Part shown: piece by piece, positions 8,950 through 17,487 of the stretch
Layout: every line of letters begins with the position of its first letter
Position numbering within the stretch: the stretch's first letter is position 1
NCBI RefSeq assembly: GCF_001421355.1
Contig: NZ_LMKC01000002.1
Coordinates: 181,719-245,718, forward strand
Direction of reading: 5' to 3'
Length of the DNA: 64,000 nt
Source of the DNA: Sphingomonas sp. Leaf9
GTDB lineage: Bacteria > Pseudomonadota > Alphaproteobacteria > Sphingomonadales > Sphingomonadaceae
Made by a program: the position numbers and the translations under genes
Notes under the pieces: model-generated
The model's database searches: none
What the model was told of the DNA's origin: nothing
Seen by the model: the letters and a program-made list of their open reading frames with translations, nothing else

Positions 8950-10475
8950 AGCGGCTGACGATCCCGCTTATCGCCGCCTTGCTGGCGGGCTGTTCGATGA
9001 CCCCGGCCTATGAACGGCCAACCGCTGTCGTGCCGCCTTCCTGGCCGGTGGGTGACGCCTATCTGCGGCAGAGCGAGGCAAGCCTGCCCGCGCTGACCTT
9101 CGAACAGGTGTTCACCGCGCCCGGCCTGCGCACGCTGGTCGGACAGGCGCTGGTCAACAACCGCGACCTGCGCATCGCCGCCGCCAACATCCGCGCGGCG
9201 CGCGCGCAATATCGCATCCAGCGCGCCGACCTGTTCCCACAGGTCGATGCCTCCGCCCGCTACAGCTATCGCGGCACCGGCAGCAACGGGACGACGACGA
9301 TCCCGACGACCGGTGGTGGCACCGGCACCGGCGGTACCGGCAATGGTGGAACCGGCACCGGCGGCACGGTCGTCACCAGCAGCCGCTCGCCCAGCAGCTT
9401 CTCGCTCGATCTCGGCGCGACCGCGTTCGAACTCGACCTGTTCGGCCGCATCCGCTCACTGACCGAGGCCGAACAGAACCGCTATTTCGCCACCGAAGCC
9501 GGCGCCCGCGCCACCCGCCTGACCCTGGTCGGCGACATTGCCGAGGCATGGGCCAGCTATGGCGCCGACCGCAGCCTGATGACCGTGGCCGAGGCGACCG
9601 CCGCCAGCGCCCGGCGCAGCGTCACGCTGACCCGCGCCCGGCTGCAGGGCGGCATCGCCCCGCGCACCGATCTGCGCCAGGCCGAACAGATCCTCGCCAC
9701 CGCCGAGAGCGACTTGGCCGAACAGCGCACGCAGCTGGCGCAGGATATCAACGCGCTGCAACTGCTGGTCGGGGCTCCGGTCGATCCCCGGCTGCTGCCC
9801 GTATCGATCGACGCGGCGCTGCCGACCATCGCCGACCTGCCGGCCGGTATCGATTCGTCGATCCTGCTGCGCCGCCCCGACGTGGTGCAGGCGGAATATG
9901 AGCTGCTGGCCGCCAACGCCGATATCGGCGCTGCGCGCGCGGCGCTGTTCCCGCGCCTGTCGCTGACCGGGCTGGTCGGCTTTGCCAGTGACGCGCTGCG
10001 CACCTTGTTCACCGGCGGCGCGTTCAACTATTCGGTCGCGCCCTCGCTCAGCTACCCGATCTTCCGCGCCGGGGCGGGGCGGGCAGGGGTGGAGGCGAGC
10101 AAGGCCCAGCGCGACGTTCTGCTCGCCACCTATGAACGCACGATTCAGTCGGCGTTCCGCGACGTCGCCGACGCGCTGGCGCGGCAGGGAACGATCGCCG
10201 AACAGACCCGCGCCGAACGCACCAACCTGCTGGCGGCGCAGGACACGTTCCGCCTGACCGAAGCACGCTACCGGGGCGGCATCGACACCTTCCTCACCAG
10301 CCTCGATGCGCAGCGCAGCTACTACAGCGCGCAGCGGCGTCTGGTCGCGACGCAGCTGGTCGCGGCGACGAACCGCGTGACGCTGTACCGGTCCCTGGGC
10401 GGCGATTCGCTGTTGGAGGTCGGGCCGACTGGCCCGGTGCCAGTGACGCCGCAGGCCTCAAGCCCGGCTCCCTGA
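8946..10475 (+). CDS. Outer membrane efflux lipoprotein (OprM/NodT family)
   Basis: Trimeric outer membrane channel that completes the RND efflux complex. The 509-residue protein has a lipoprotein signal (LIAALLAGC, Cys16) and two homologous coiled-coil repeats of the OEP family (LVNNRDLRIAAANIRAARAQ; later DIGAARAALFPRLSLTG and LVGFASD). An unusual low-complexity insert of Gly and Thr, encoded at about 9280-9380, lies in the first half where the family normally has a surface loop or strand turn. Its DNA is a degenerate run of ACCGGC-like units, suggesting expansion by slippage. Overlaps the pump gene by four bases and is followed directly by a PE2 palindrome. Confidence 0.95.
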   Translation: MKRLTIPLIAALLAGCSMTPAYERPTAVVPPSWPVGDAYLRQSEASLPALTFEQVFTAPGLRTLVGQALVNNRDLRIAAANIRAARAQYRIQRADLFPQVDASARYSYRGTGSNGTTTIPTTGGGTGTGGTGNGGTGTGGTVVTSSRSPSSFSLDLGATAFELDLFGRIRSLTEAEQNRYFATEAGARATRLTLVGDIAEAWASYGADRSLMTVAEATAASARRSVTLTRARLQGGIAPRTDLRQAEQILATAESDLAEQRTQLAQDINALQLLVGAPVDPRLLPVSIDAALPTIADLPAGIDSSILLRRPDVVQAEYELLAANADIGAARAALFPRLSLTGLVGFASDALRTLFTGGAFNYSVAPSLSYPIFRAGAGRAGVEASKAQRDVLLATYERTIQSAFRDVADALARQGTIAEQTRAERTNLLAAQDTFRLTEARYRGGIDTFLTSLDAQRSYYSAQRRLVATQLVAATNRVTLYRSLGGDSLLEVGPTGPVPVTPQASSPAP

Positions 10476-10563
10476 CCGTGCCCCCGCGCAGGCGGGGGCC
10501 CAGGGTCAAGAACGCGGAAGTCGGTTTGCCGGGCTCTGGACCCCCGCCTGCGCGGGGGCACGG
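10476..10563. repeat. Palindromic element PE2, full copy, probable bidirectional terminator
   Basis: Inverted repeat of 88 bp with arms CCGTGCCCCCGCGCAGG and CCTGCGCGGGGGCACGG. It starts on the base after the efflux operon stop codon and ends three bases before the convergent gene. The copy at 49114-49200 has the same arms with a C-to-A and G-to-T pair change that keeps pairing. Confidence 0.85.
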
Positions 10564-10566
10564 CCT

Positions 10567-11013
10567 TCAAGCGACCGCCAGCCCAACCCCCGCCGGCTCA
10601 TCATCATTCGCCGCCTTGCGCGCGATCCGCGCCGCCCGCGTCCGTCGCGCCCGCCCGCGCGGCAACACCCGCGCCACCCACAGCTTCAACGACACCCCCC
10701 GCACCGCGCCGGCCACCGCCAGCGCCGCCAGCATCGCATCGAGATACGCCGCGACATCGACCGTCAGCAGCACCCCGGCCAGTTCGGGCGACCCCATCGC
10801 CGACACGATAATCATGTCGCCGCCCATCCACAGCACCGTGCCCGCCGCCGCCGACAGGATCAGGAACAACAGCCAGTGTCCAGGCGTCAGCGAAGCGAAC
10901 CGCCGGGCGACCGGCACGACCAGCAACCCGGCCAGCACCCGCGAAACCGGCACATCCGGCCACCGCCGCAGCACGACGATACAGGCAACGAACACAGCGG
11001 CGACGATCAGCAT
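10567..11013 (-). CDS. Small integral membrane protein, unknown function
   Basis: Product of 148 residues that I do not recognise. It has about four hydrophobic segments: MLIVAAVFVACIVVL at the start, LLFLILSAAAGTVLWM, a third around ELAGVLLTVDVAAYL and a fourth at AMLAALAVAGAVRGV. A strongly basic tail follows (RGRARRTRAARIARK), which should stay in the cytoplasm by the positive-inside rule. Convergent with the efflux operon across a PE2 palindrome and 49 bp downstream of the lipoprotein gene on the same strand, so the two may share a transcript. Codon use is like the neighbours. Confidence 0.65.
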   Translation of the reverse strand: MLIVAAVFVACIVVLRRWPDVPVSRVLAGLLVVPVARRFASLTPGHWLLFLILSAAAGTVLWMGGDMIIVSAMGSPELAGVLLTVDVAAYLDAMLAALAVAGAVRGVSLKLWVARVLPRGRARRTRAARIARKAANDDEPAGVGLAVA

Positions 11014-11062
11014 ATGTTTCCCCTCCGCAACGACATGGGGAGCCGGGCGCCAGGCGTAAAGA

Positions 11063-11776
11063 TCAGCCCCCGTCGACGATCAGGTCGACCGACGTGCCCC
11101 GGCCCTCGGGCGACAGGAACACGGCATAGGCGGCATTGCCGCGCGTGCCGCCCAGCACATGCTGCTCGCCCTCCGCCTGATGCTCGGCCGAATAGCCGCC
11201 CTTCTTCGCCCGGGTGTAATACCAGTCGACCATGCGATCGACCGGCTGGGCGATGGTGAAGCTGACCACCCGCATCCGGCAGCCATCGGCATCGGTCCCT
11301 GCCGCTTCGGACAGGCGCGCATCGGGGTGCAGCGCAAAGGCGGCGGGCAGGCGGTTGGCCCATGCCGCGCTATAGCCGACCTTGGCCGCGCATTGCCGGT
11401 TGCCGCCCTTCTGCACCGCCGCCAGTTCCCCCAGCGTCAGCGCCTCGCGCCCGCCCTTGCACGACGGACAGGCACCAGCCTTGGGCGCCGATTCGAGCGA
11501 TTCGGATTTGGCCGCGCTGCCCGATGCGACACCCGCGGCGGGGGCGGCGGCGCTGTATGGCTTGTCGGCCGGCTTGACCGCGCCATTGCCCGATTGCCCG
11601 GTCAGGCTGGGGTCGACCATGATCTGGTCCTGCAACGCCGCCGTCACCGCCGGGTCGCCGGCATTGCCGCGCAGCAGTTCGGCATCCAGCGCCTCGACAT
11701 TGTTCGCGGGCGGCGCGCCCTGGTTGCACGCACCCAGCAGCGCCAGCGGCACCAGGATCGAAACGGCACGAATCAT
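11063..11776 (-). CDS. Putative lipoprotein with a CxxC motif, unknown function
   Basis: Exported lipoprotein of 237 residues; the signal ends LALLGAC with Cys17 as the lipidation site. A low-complexity Ala/Pro/Ser linker covers roughly residues 25-95. A folded C-terminal domain contains a CPSC motif, further cysteines in RQCAAKVGYSAAW and ADGCRMRVV, and an RMVDWYYTRAKKGGY segment. The paired cysteines suggest disulfides in the periplasm, or metal binding, but no family is evident. Divergent from the small membrane protein at 11890. Confidence 0.7.
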   Translation of the reverse strand: MIRAVSILVPLALLGACNQGAPPANNVEALDAELLRGNAGDPAVTAALQDQIMVDPSLTGQSGNGAVKPADKPYSAAAPAAGVASGSAAKSESLESAPKAGACPSCKGGREALTLGELAAVQKGGNRQCAAKVGYSAAWANRLPAAFALHPDARLSEAAGTDADGCRMRVVSFTIAQPVDRMVDWYYTRAKKGGYSAEHQAEGEQHVLGGTRGNAAYAVFLSPEGRGTSVDLIVDGG

Positions 11777-11889
11777 CGGCGACGCACTCCCGCGAAGTCA
11801 GGTCCGCGCGACGGTATCGCCGGCGGGTTAAGATTCCACCGTAACGGAAAAATGGCCGATCGCCATTGCCCGGCGCGCCTGCCGGGGCC

Positions 11890-12123
11890 ATGTCGTGTCC
11901 CATGTTGAACATCGTCTCGATCCTGATCGGTCTCGTCGCGCTGGTGATCGCGATCCCCGCGCTCATCCCCATCGTCTCGCTGATGAACTGGATCGCCTTT
12001 CCAATCGCGCTGGTCGGCTTCGTCGTCGGGCTGCTGTCGTGGAAGAATACCGGCCGCAACCTGAACCTCGTGATCCTCATCATCGCGGGCCTGCGCCTCT
12101 TCCTGACCGGCGGCCTGATCTAA
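11890..12123 (+). CDS. Small two- to three-TM membrane protein
   Basis: Very hydrophobic product of 77 residues from the ATG at 11890 (MSCPMLNIVS). Helices run LVALVIAIPALIPIV, WIAFPIALVGFVVGLL and LNLVILIIAGLRLFL. A GGGG run lies just before the start; an ATG at 11902 is an alternative. It ends five bases before the rarD-type transporter, so the two are probably cotranscribed. Short proteins like this occur widely without assigned function; I infer none. Confidence 0.65.
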   Translation: MSCPMLNIVSILIGLVALVIAIPALIPIVSLMNWIAFPIALVGFVVGLLSWKNTGRNLNLVILIIAGLRLFLTGGLI

Positions 12124-12128
12124 CCGGG

Positions 12129-13034
12129 ATGGCGGACGAAGCGGCGGATCGGCGGGGGCTGGCGTTCGGCGTCGGTGCCTATGTGCTGTGGGGGTTGCTG
12201 CCCCTGTATTTCCGGCTGCTGGGGCCGATCGACGCGGGTGAGATCGTGGCCCAGCGCGTGCTGTGGTCGGCGCTGCTGGTCGCGGTCCTCGTCGTGGCGG
12301 TCGGGCGGGGCAGCCAGCTGCGCGCGGCCTTCGCCAACCGCCGGGCGCTCGCCAACCTCGTCGCCAGCGCCGCGTTCATCGCGATCAACTGGCTGGTCTA
12401 TGTCTGGGCGGTGCTGCACGGCGAAGTGCTGGCCGCCAGCCTCGCCTATTTCCTCAACCCGCTGCTGAACGTGCTGCTCGGCGTCGTGCTGCTCGGCGAA
12501 CGGATGAACCGCACACAGGCGGCGGCGGTGGCGCTGGCCGGGGCGGGGGTGGCGCTGTTCGCGCTTGGGTCGTCATGGATCGCGCTGGGCATCAGCCTCA
12601 GCCTCGCGATCAGCTTCGCGCTCTACGGCCTGATCCGTAAGACGGTATCGGTCGGTGCGCTCGAAGGATTGATGGTCGAAACGACGCTGCTCGCGCCGAT
12701 CGCACTCGGCTATCTGCTGTTCCTGTCGGGCAAGCAGCCGCTGGCGTTCGATCAGGGGGCGGGGATGGCCGGGCTGCTGGTGCTGGCCGGGGCAGTCACC
12801 ACCGCGCCGCTGCTGTTGTTCGCCGCGGCCGCGCGCCGGTTGCGGCTGGCGACGATGGGGATGCTGCAGTTCCTGGCGCCGTCGCTCCAGTTCCTGCTCG
12901 CCATCCTGGTCTTCGGCGAAACGCTGACGCCGGTGCGGATGGGGTGTTTCGCCCTCATCTGGGCGGGGCTCGCCGTCTATATCATCGGCGGACGCAAGCC
13001 GGGGCGGCGCGAGGCCGCCCCGAACCGGGCTTAA
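12129..13034 (+). CDS. rarD: RarD/EamA-family transporter
   Basis: Inner membrane drug/metabolite transporter of 301 residues with ten predicted helices. The opening GLAFGVGAYVLWGLLPLYFRLL is characteristic of RarD, as are VAQRVLWSALLV and NWLVYVWAV; ASLAYFLNPLLNVLLGVVLLGERM follows. The second EamA repeat ends LQFLLAILVFGETL. Substrates of the subgroup are not firmly known; the E. coli protein was named for chloramphenicol sensitivity. The start ATG follows the upstream small gene closely. The last four bases overlap the end of the convergent glycine-zipper gene, so no room remains for a separate terminator. Confidence 0.9.
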   Translation: MADEAADRRGLAFGVGAYVLWGLLPLYFRLLGPIDAGEIVAQRVLWSALLVAVLVVAVGRGSQLRAAFANRRALANLVASAAFIAINWLVYVWAVLHGEVLAASLAYFLNPLLNVLLGVVLLGERMNRTQAAAVALAGAGVALFALGSSWIALGISLSLAISFALYGLIRKTVSVGALEGLMVETTLLAPIALGYLLFLSGKQPLAFDQGAGMAGLLVLAGAVTTAPLLLFAAAARRLRLATMGMLQFLAPSLQFLLAILVFGETLTPVRMGCFALIWAGLAVYIIGGRKPGRREAAPNRA

Positions 13035-13606
13035 CGGCAGACCACCTGGCCCCGGTCGATCGACCGGCCGAGCAGCGCACCGGCACCACCGCCGAGCAGC
13101 GTACCCAGCAGGCGCGAATCGCCGCCGGCAATCACATTGCCCAGCACGCCGCCACCCAGGCCACCGACGATCAGGCCGGTCGTGCCGTCGCTGCGGCGGC
13201 AATAATAGCGGCTGTCCTGCCCGCGATAGATGCGGTCGTTACGGGTCAGCCGGCGCGGCTGGTAATAGCGGCCGTCGCGATAATAGCGGTCGGCGAAGTA
13301 CCGGTTCTGCTGCCCCGGTTCGAACCGGTTGTAGTTATAGTTGCGATAGCTCCGCCAGTCGCGCTGGTCGCGGCGCAGGTCGCGGCGGGCATCGTTCACA
13401 TCGCGGCGATATTCGCGGTCGGCCCGGCGCACATCGCGGGGGCTGTCGGCATTGCGCAGGTCGCGGCGATAATCGCGGCGGGCATCGCGCACTTCGTCGC
13501 GATATTCCTGGCGCGGGGTCTGCGCCATCGCCGGGGCGGCGGCGATCGTCGGCAGGGTCACGGCCGCAACCAGCGCGGCAAGGATCGGGGTACGCATCGT
13601 CTTCAC
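13031..13606 (-). CDS. Exported glycine-zipper 2TM-domain protein with a charged Arg/Asp/Tyr region
   Basis: Secreted or outer-membrane-associated protein of 191 residues. An N-terminal signal peptide (LAALVAAVTLPTIAAAPAMA-QT) is followed by a long hydrophilic segment of repeated RRD/RREYRRD-type strings. A region rich in Tyr, Arg and Asn comes next, and then a C-terminal glycine zipper: GLIVGGLGGGVLGN and LGTLLGGGAGALLG. Glycine-zipper proteins of the SlyB/17 kDa antigen type insert in the envelope. The last residues GQVVCR leave a near-terminal cysteine. Tail-to-tail overlap with rarD. Role unknown; envelope structure or stress is a reasonable guess. Confidence 0.85.
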   Translation of the reverse strand: MKTMRTPILAALVAAVTLPTIAAAPAMAQTPRQEYRDEVRDARRDYRRDLRNADSPRDVRRADREYRRDVNDARRDLRRDQRDWRSYRNYNYNRFEPGQQNRYFADRYYRDGRYYQPRRLTRNDRIYRGQDSRYYCRRSDGTTGLIVGGLGGGVLGNVIAGGDSRLLGTLLGGGAGALLGRSIDRGQVVCR

Positions 13607-13658
13607 TCCTATCCAGAGGATGGGCAGTAGAACGACGCGTACCCTTATCCAGTTGCGT

Positions 13659-13682
13659 GAACGGAAAACTACCTTCCGTTCA
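13659..13682. terminator. Short hairpin downstream of manA
   Basis: TGAACGGAA and TTCCGTTCA form a perfect 9 bp stem with a 6-base loop, 9 bases past the manA stop. The T-rich tail is on the plus-strand side, so on the transcribed strand it is a weak factor-independent terminator. It could instead act as a dyad in the promoter of the glycine-zipper gene. Confidence 0.4.
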
Positions 13683-13690
13683 TTTTCACG

Positions 13691-14515
13691 TCAGGCGTAT
13701 TGTTCGCCCGGATAGGCGAACAACAGGTCGGCGTCGTCGCTCGCCTCGACTTGCACGTCACCTTCGAACGTCAGGCAATCGCCGGCGGCCCATTGCGTAC
13801 CGTCCGCCGTTCCATTGCCGGTGACCGGAACGAACCAGCCCTTGACCCCGGCCGGAACTGTCACGCTGCGCGCACCGCCGGTCCAGCGTTCCAGCACGAA
13901 TTTCGGCCCGTTGACCAGGATCGTGCGATCGTCGCTGACCTTGCCCGGCGCTTCGGGTGCGACGAACGGCCGCGCGTCCGACACGGCGACACCGTCGTCC
14001 AGATGCAGCTCGCGCGGGCGGCCATAATCGTACAGCCGGTACGTGGTTTCCGAATTCTGCTGGATCTCGATCAGCGTGATGCCCGCGCCGATAGCATGGA
14101 CCGTGCCCGACTTCGCATAAAAGAAATCGCCCGCTTTCACCGGCTTCCAGTCGAGCTTCTGCTCGATCGACCCATCGAGCGCCGCATCGCGCAGCTGTTC
14201 GGCGGTCATCGGTTCCAGAGTGCCGAGCGCGATCGTCGAATCGGCTTCGGCGGCCAGCAGCGTCCAGCATTCGTCCTTGCCGCGCGGCAGGCCGCGTGCC
14301 TGTGCCTGGCGGTCGTCGGGATGGACCTGCACCGACAGTTTTTCCGACGTGAACAGATATTTGACCAGCAGGTCGGGCGTGTCGTCGCCCGGCGCCTTGT
14401 ACCAGATTTCGCCGACCGGATCGGCATCGGCGGGCTGGTCGGCGAATCCGAAGCCCAGGGTATGGCGACCCCACGGCTTTTCGACACGGTGCATTTCGAG
14501 CTTGGTGACGGGCAT
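13691..14515 (-). CDS. manA: Mannose-6-phosphate isomerase, class I
   Basis: Interconverts mannose 6-phosphate and fructose 6-phosphate, feeding GDP-mannose and exopolysaccharide synthesis. The 274-residue protein is the short cupin-type form. Recognised parts are the opening VEKPWGRHTLG, the zinc-ligand strings SVQVHPDD (His65) and GKDECWTLL, the later ligand in KSGTVHAIGAGITLIEIQQNS, and the TTYRLYDYGRPRELH block. The C-terminal jelly-roll half is complete. Divergent from bamD with 95 bp between starts; the stop is followed by a hairpin. No other nucleotide-sugar gene is nearby. Confidence 0.92.
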   Translation of the reverse strand: MPVTKLEMHRVEKPWGRHTLGFGFADQPADADPVGEIWYKAPGDDTPDLLVKYLFTSEKLSVQVHPDDRQAQARGLPRGKDECWTLLAAEADSTIALGTLEPMTAEQLRDAALDGSIEQKLDWKPVKAGDFFYAKSGTVHAIGAGITLIEIQQNSETTYRLYDYGRPRELHLDDGVAVSDARPFVAPEAPGKVSDDRTILVNGPKFVLERWTGGARSVTVPAGVKGWFVPVTGNGTADGTQWAAGDCLTFEGDVQVEASDDADLLFAYPGEQYA

Positions 14516-14610
14516 GGGTTACGCTCCGGAACGTCGTTGAACGGGTCCGCGTGCTCATGCGCGAAAGGGACTGTTCGCGCTACCCCTGTGGCAGTAGAAG
14601 CATCGCCCAT

Positions 14611-15567
14611 ATGCGTACCCTATCGACCCGCGCGTCTGCGCTCATCCTCGTCGCCATCGCCGGTCTCGGCCTCTCCGGCTGTGCCCGTGGCGGTGCCGGT
14701 GCGGGCCGCGACCTGCCCTATGTCGCCCGCGACGTGGGCACGCTGTATTCCGCCGCGAAGGACCGGCTCGACCGCCACCAGTACAAGGTCGCCGCCGCGC
14801 TGTTCGACGAAGTGGAGCGCCAGCACCCCTATTCGGTCTGGGCCCGCCGCGCGCAGCTGATGGGCGCGTTCAGCTATTATCTCGACGCCGACTATACGAA
14901 GGCGATTGCCGGCGCGCAGCGTTTCCTGTCGGTCCATCCCGGCAACCGCGACGCGCCCTATGCCTATTACCTGATCGCGCTCAGCTATTACGAACAGATC
15001 AGCGACGTGACGCGCGACCAGAAGATCACGATGCAGGCGATGGACGCGCTTGGCGAACTCTCGCGCCGCTATCCCAACACGCCCTATGCCGCCGATGCCC
15101 GGCTGAAGCTCGATCTGGTCCGCGATCACTTGGCGGGCAAGGAAATGGAGATCGGCCGCTTCTATCAGCAGCGCGGCCAGTGGCTCGCCGCCTCGATGCG
15201 CTTCCGCTCGGTCGTCGATCAGTATCAGACGACGACCCATGCACCCGAAGCGCTGATGCGCCTGACCGAAACCTATCTGGCGCTGGGCGTGCCGGCAGAG
15301 GCCAAGAAGTCGGCGGCGGTGCTGGGCGCCAACTATCCGGGCACCGACTGGTACAAGCGCGCCTACGACCTCATCAACGACAAGTCGCCCCCGCCGCCAA
15401 AGCCGATCCCGGTGAAATACGCGCCGCCCGCGCCGCCGCCCTCGGGCACCGTGACGGTCGAACCGGGCGACGATCCCACCCCTGCGCCCAAGACGCCGCC
15501 GGCGGTGACCCCGTCGCCGACCGGCCCGACGACGGGTGGCACGACCACGGGTTCGACGGGGAACTGA
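14611..15567 (+). CDS. bamD: Outer membrane assembly lipoprotein BamD
   Basis: Essential lipoprotein of the BAM complex that folds beta-barrel proteins into the outer membrane. With the ATG at 14611 it is 318 residues with a lipoprotein signal (LGLSGC, Cys24). Five tetratricopeptide-like repeats follow (AALFDEVERQHPYSVWARRAQLM, DADYTKAIAGAQRFLSVHPG, DAPYAYYLIALSYYEQI with the family DVTRDQ, then YPNTPYAADAR). The C-terminus carries a long Pro/Thr/Gly tail from about residue 260 (PPAPPPSGT, later TGPTTGGTTTGSTGN) that E. coli BamD lacks. The gene usually sits before recN in alphaproteobacteria, as here. Confidence 0.95.
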   Translation: MRTLSTRASALILVAIAGLGLSGCARGGAGAGRDLPYVARDVGTLYSAAKDRLDRHQYKVAAALFDEVERQHPYSVWARRAQLMGAFSYYLDADYTKAIAGAQRFLSVHPGNRDAPYAYYLIALSYYEQISDVTRDQKITMQAMDALGELSRRYPNTPYAADARLKLDLVRDHLAGKEMEIGRFYQQRGQWLAASMRFRSVVDQYQTTTHAPEALMRLTETYLALGVPAEAKKSAAVLGANYPGTDWYKRAYDLINDKSPPPPKPIPVKYAPPAPPPSGTVTVEPGDDPTPAPKTPPAVTPSPTGPTTGGTTTGSTGN

Positions 15568-15575
15568 TACCCCAT

Positions 15576-15603
15576 CGTCATTCCTGCGCAGGCGGGAATG
15601 ACG
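15576..15603. repeat. Palindromic element PE2, minimal copy
   Basis: CGTCATTCCTGCG and the near-complementary CGGGAATGACG form one compact hairpin nine bases after the bamD stop. It is the shortest member of PE2 and is positioned like a terminator. Confidence 0.7.
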
Positions 15604-15618
15604 ATCGCATCCCACAAA

Positions 15619-15707
15619 CGTCACCCCGGGCTCGACCCGAGGTCCCGCTTCTTCTTCCTTTTCGCCGGCCGGTGAAAGCGGCACCTCGTATCAAGTCCGG
15701 GGTGTCG
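15619..15707. repeat. Palindromic element PE1, diverged copy
   Basis: Two inverted PE1 arms. The left arm is close to consensus (GTCACCCCGGGCTCGACCC); the right arm has drifted (GGCACCTCGTATCAAGTCC, then GGGGTGTCG), so this looks like an old copy losing pairing. Fills the bamD-recN gap. Confidence 0.75.
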
Positions 15708-15788
15708 AAGAAGCATGGCGACCGCCGAACACCGACGGATCGAACCCCCACGCCATCCGTTCCCCCGCGATGCCGCACGAAGCCATTT

Positions 15789-15803
15789 GTTCTTGCGCTG
15801 TTC
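15789..15803 (+). promoter_or_regulatory. Predicted LexA (SOS) box of recN
   Basis: GTTC-TTGCGCT-GTTC is an exact match to the alphaproteobacterial LexA site GTTC-N7-GTTC and ends 19 bp before the recN start. recN is a classic SOS gene, so this fits both motif and context. Confidence 0.75.
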
Positions 15804-15822
15804 CGCGGCTATGGAGGGCGCG

Positions 15823-17487
15823 ATGCTGACGGCGCTTTCCATCCGTGACGTGGTGCTGATCGAGGCGCTCGACCTCGATTTCGCCGCTGGTCTGGGCGTG
15901 TTGACCGGGGAAACCGGCGCGGGAAAATCGATCCTGCTCGACGCGCTGGGCCTCGCGCTTGGCGCACGTGGCGACACCGCGCTGGTCCGCCACGGTGCGA
16001 AACAGGCCGCCGTGACCGCGATCTTCGCTGCCCCTGCGCCCGACAGCCCGGTCGCGCGGCTGTTCGACGATAACGGCCTCGACCTCGAACCCGGCGAACC
16101 GCTCATCATCCGCCGCATCGTGAAGGCCGATGGCGGCAGCCGCGGCTTCGTCAACGATCAGCCGGCCTCCGCCGGGCTTCTCCGCGACCTTGCCCCGCAT
16201 CTGGTCGAAATCCACGGCCAGCACGACGATCGCGGCCTGCTCAATCCGCGCGGCCACCGCAGCCTGCTCGACGGGTTCGGCCGAATCGACACTGCGTCGC
16301 TGTCGCGCGCCTATCGCGACTGGCGCACCGCCGAAGCGGCGCTGGGCGCCGCGCTGGCCGAGATCGAGGTGGCGCAGCGCGACCGCGAATGGCTGGAACA
16401 TGCCGTCGCCGAACTGACGGCACTCGCCCCCGAATCGGGCGAGGAAGAGACACTGGCCGAACGCCGCCGTTCGATGCAGCGCGCCGAGAAGGTCGCCGAT
16501 GATCTGACGCAGGTCGAGGAACGACTCGACGGCCCGAACGGCGCATTGTCGGCGCTCCGCCAGGCCGCCCGCGCGCTCGAACGCATCGCCGACGCGCATC
16601 CCGCGCTGACCGAATCGCTGGCGGCGGTCGACCGCGCGCTGGTCGAAGCCGAAGCCGCCGAGACCGCCTTGCGTGACGCGACCGACGCACTGGCCTTCGA
16701 CGCCGGCGCGCTGGAGGACGATGAATCCCGCCTGTTCGCGCTGCGGGCGATGGCACGCAAGCACCGCGTCCAGCCCGATGACCTCGCCACCCTCGCCGAA
16801 GATCTCGCCGCGCGACTCGCATTGCTCGAATCGGGTGAAGCGGGCCTCGGCAAGCTGGAGGCGACCGTGACCAAGGCACGCACCGCCTATGCCAAGGAAG
16901 CCGATCGCGTCCACGCCGCCCGCGTCGAAGCCGCCGCGCGACTCGACGCGGCGGTGGCGGGCGAACTCGCCCCGCTGAAGCTCGACGCCGCGCGGTTCCG
17001 CACCATCGTCGCCGAACTGGACGACGGGCAATGGTCGTCGTCGGGCCGCGACCGGGTGGAATTCGAGATTTCGACGAACCCCGGCGCGCCCTTCGCGCCG
17101 CTCGCCAAGATTGCGTCGGGCGGCGAACTCTCTCGCTTCATCCTGGCGCTGAAGGTGGCCTTGGCCGAAGAGGGCGGGGCGGCAACCATGATCTTCGACG
17201 AAATCGATCGCGGCGTCGGCGGCGCGGTCGCCTCCGCAATCGGCGACCGGCTCCACCGCCTGTCGCGCGCCACGCAGCTGCTGGTCGTCACCCACAGCCC
17301 GCAGGTCGCGGCACGCGGCGACCGCCACCTGCTGATCGCCAAGGCGCATGATGGCACCGTCACCCGCACCGGCGTCCGCCCCCTGACCAGCGACGAACGC
17401 CGCGAGGAAATCGCCCGGATGCTCTCGGGCGCGGAAATCACCGACGAGGCACGGGCGCAGGCACGGCGGCTGATCGAACCGGCATGA
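15823..17487 (+). CDS. recN: DNA repair protein RecN
   Basis: SMC-like ATPase that helps join broken DNA during double-strand break repair. The 554 residues match the family. Walker A is GETGAGKS near residue 32; coiled-coil arms span roughly residues 160-370; the signature ASGGELSRF and Walker B TMIFDEIDRGVGG follow, with a final LVVTHSPQVAA H-loop. EIHGQHDD is a RecN hallmark. I placed the start at 15823 because GGAGGG lies six bases upstream; an ATG at 15811 is possible. A predicted LexA box precedes it. Overlaps the next small gene by four bases. Confidence 0.96.
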   Translation: MLTALSIRDVVLIEALDLDFAAGLGVLTGETGAGKSILLDALGLALGARGDTALVRHGAKQAAVTAIFAAPAPDSPVARLFDDNGLDLEPGEPLIIRRIVKADGGSRGFVNDQPASAGLLRDLAPHLVEIHGQHDDRGLLNPRGHRSLLDGFGRIDTASLSRAYRDWRTAEAALGAALAEIEVAQRDREWLEHAVAELTALAPESGEEETLAERRRSMQRAEKVADDLTQVEERLDGPNGALSALRQAARALERIADAHPALTESLAAVDRALVEAEAAETALRDATDALAFDAGALEDDESRLFALRAMARKHRVQPDDLATLAEDLAARLALLESGEAGLGKLEATVTKARTAYAKEADRVHAARVEAAARLDAAVAGELAPLKLDAARFRTIVAELDDGQWSSSGRDRVEFEISTNPGAPFAPLAKIASGGELSRFILALKVALAEEGGAATMIFDEIDRGVGGAVASAIGDRLHRLSRATQLLVVTHSPQVAARGDRHLLIAKAHDGTVTRTGVRPLTSDERREEIARMLSGAEITDEARAQARRLIEPA

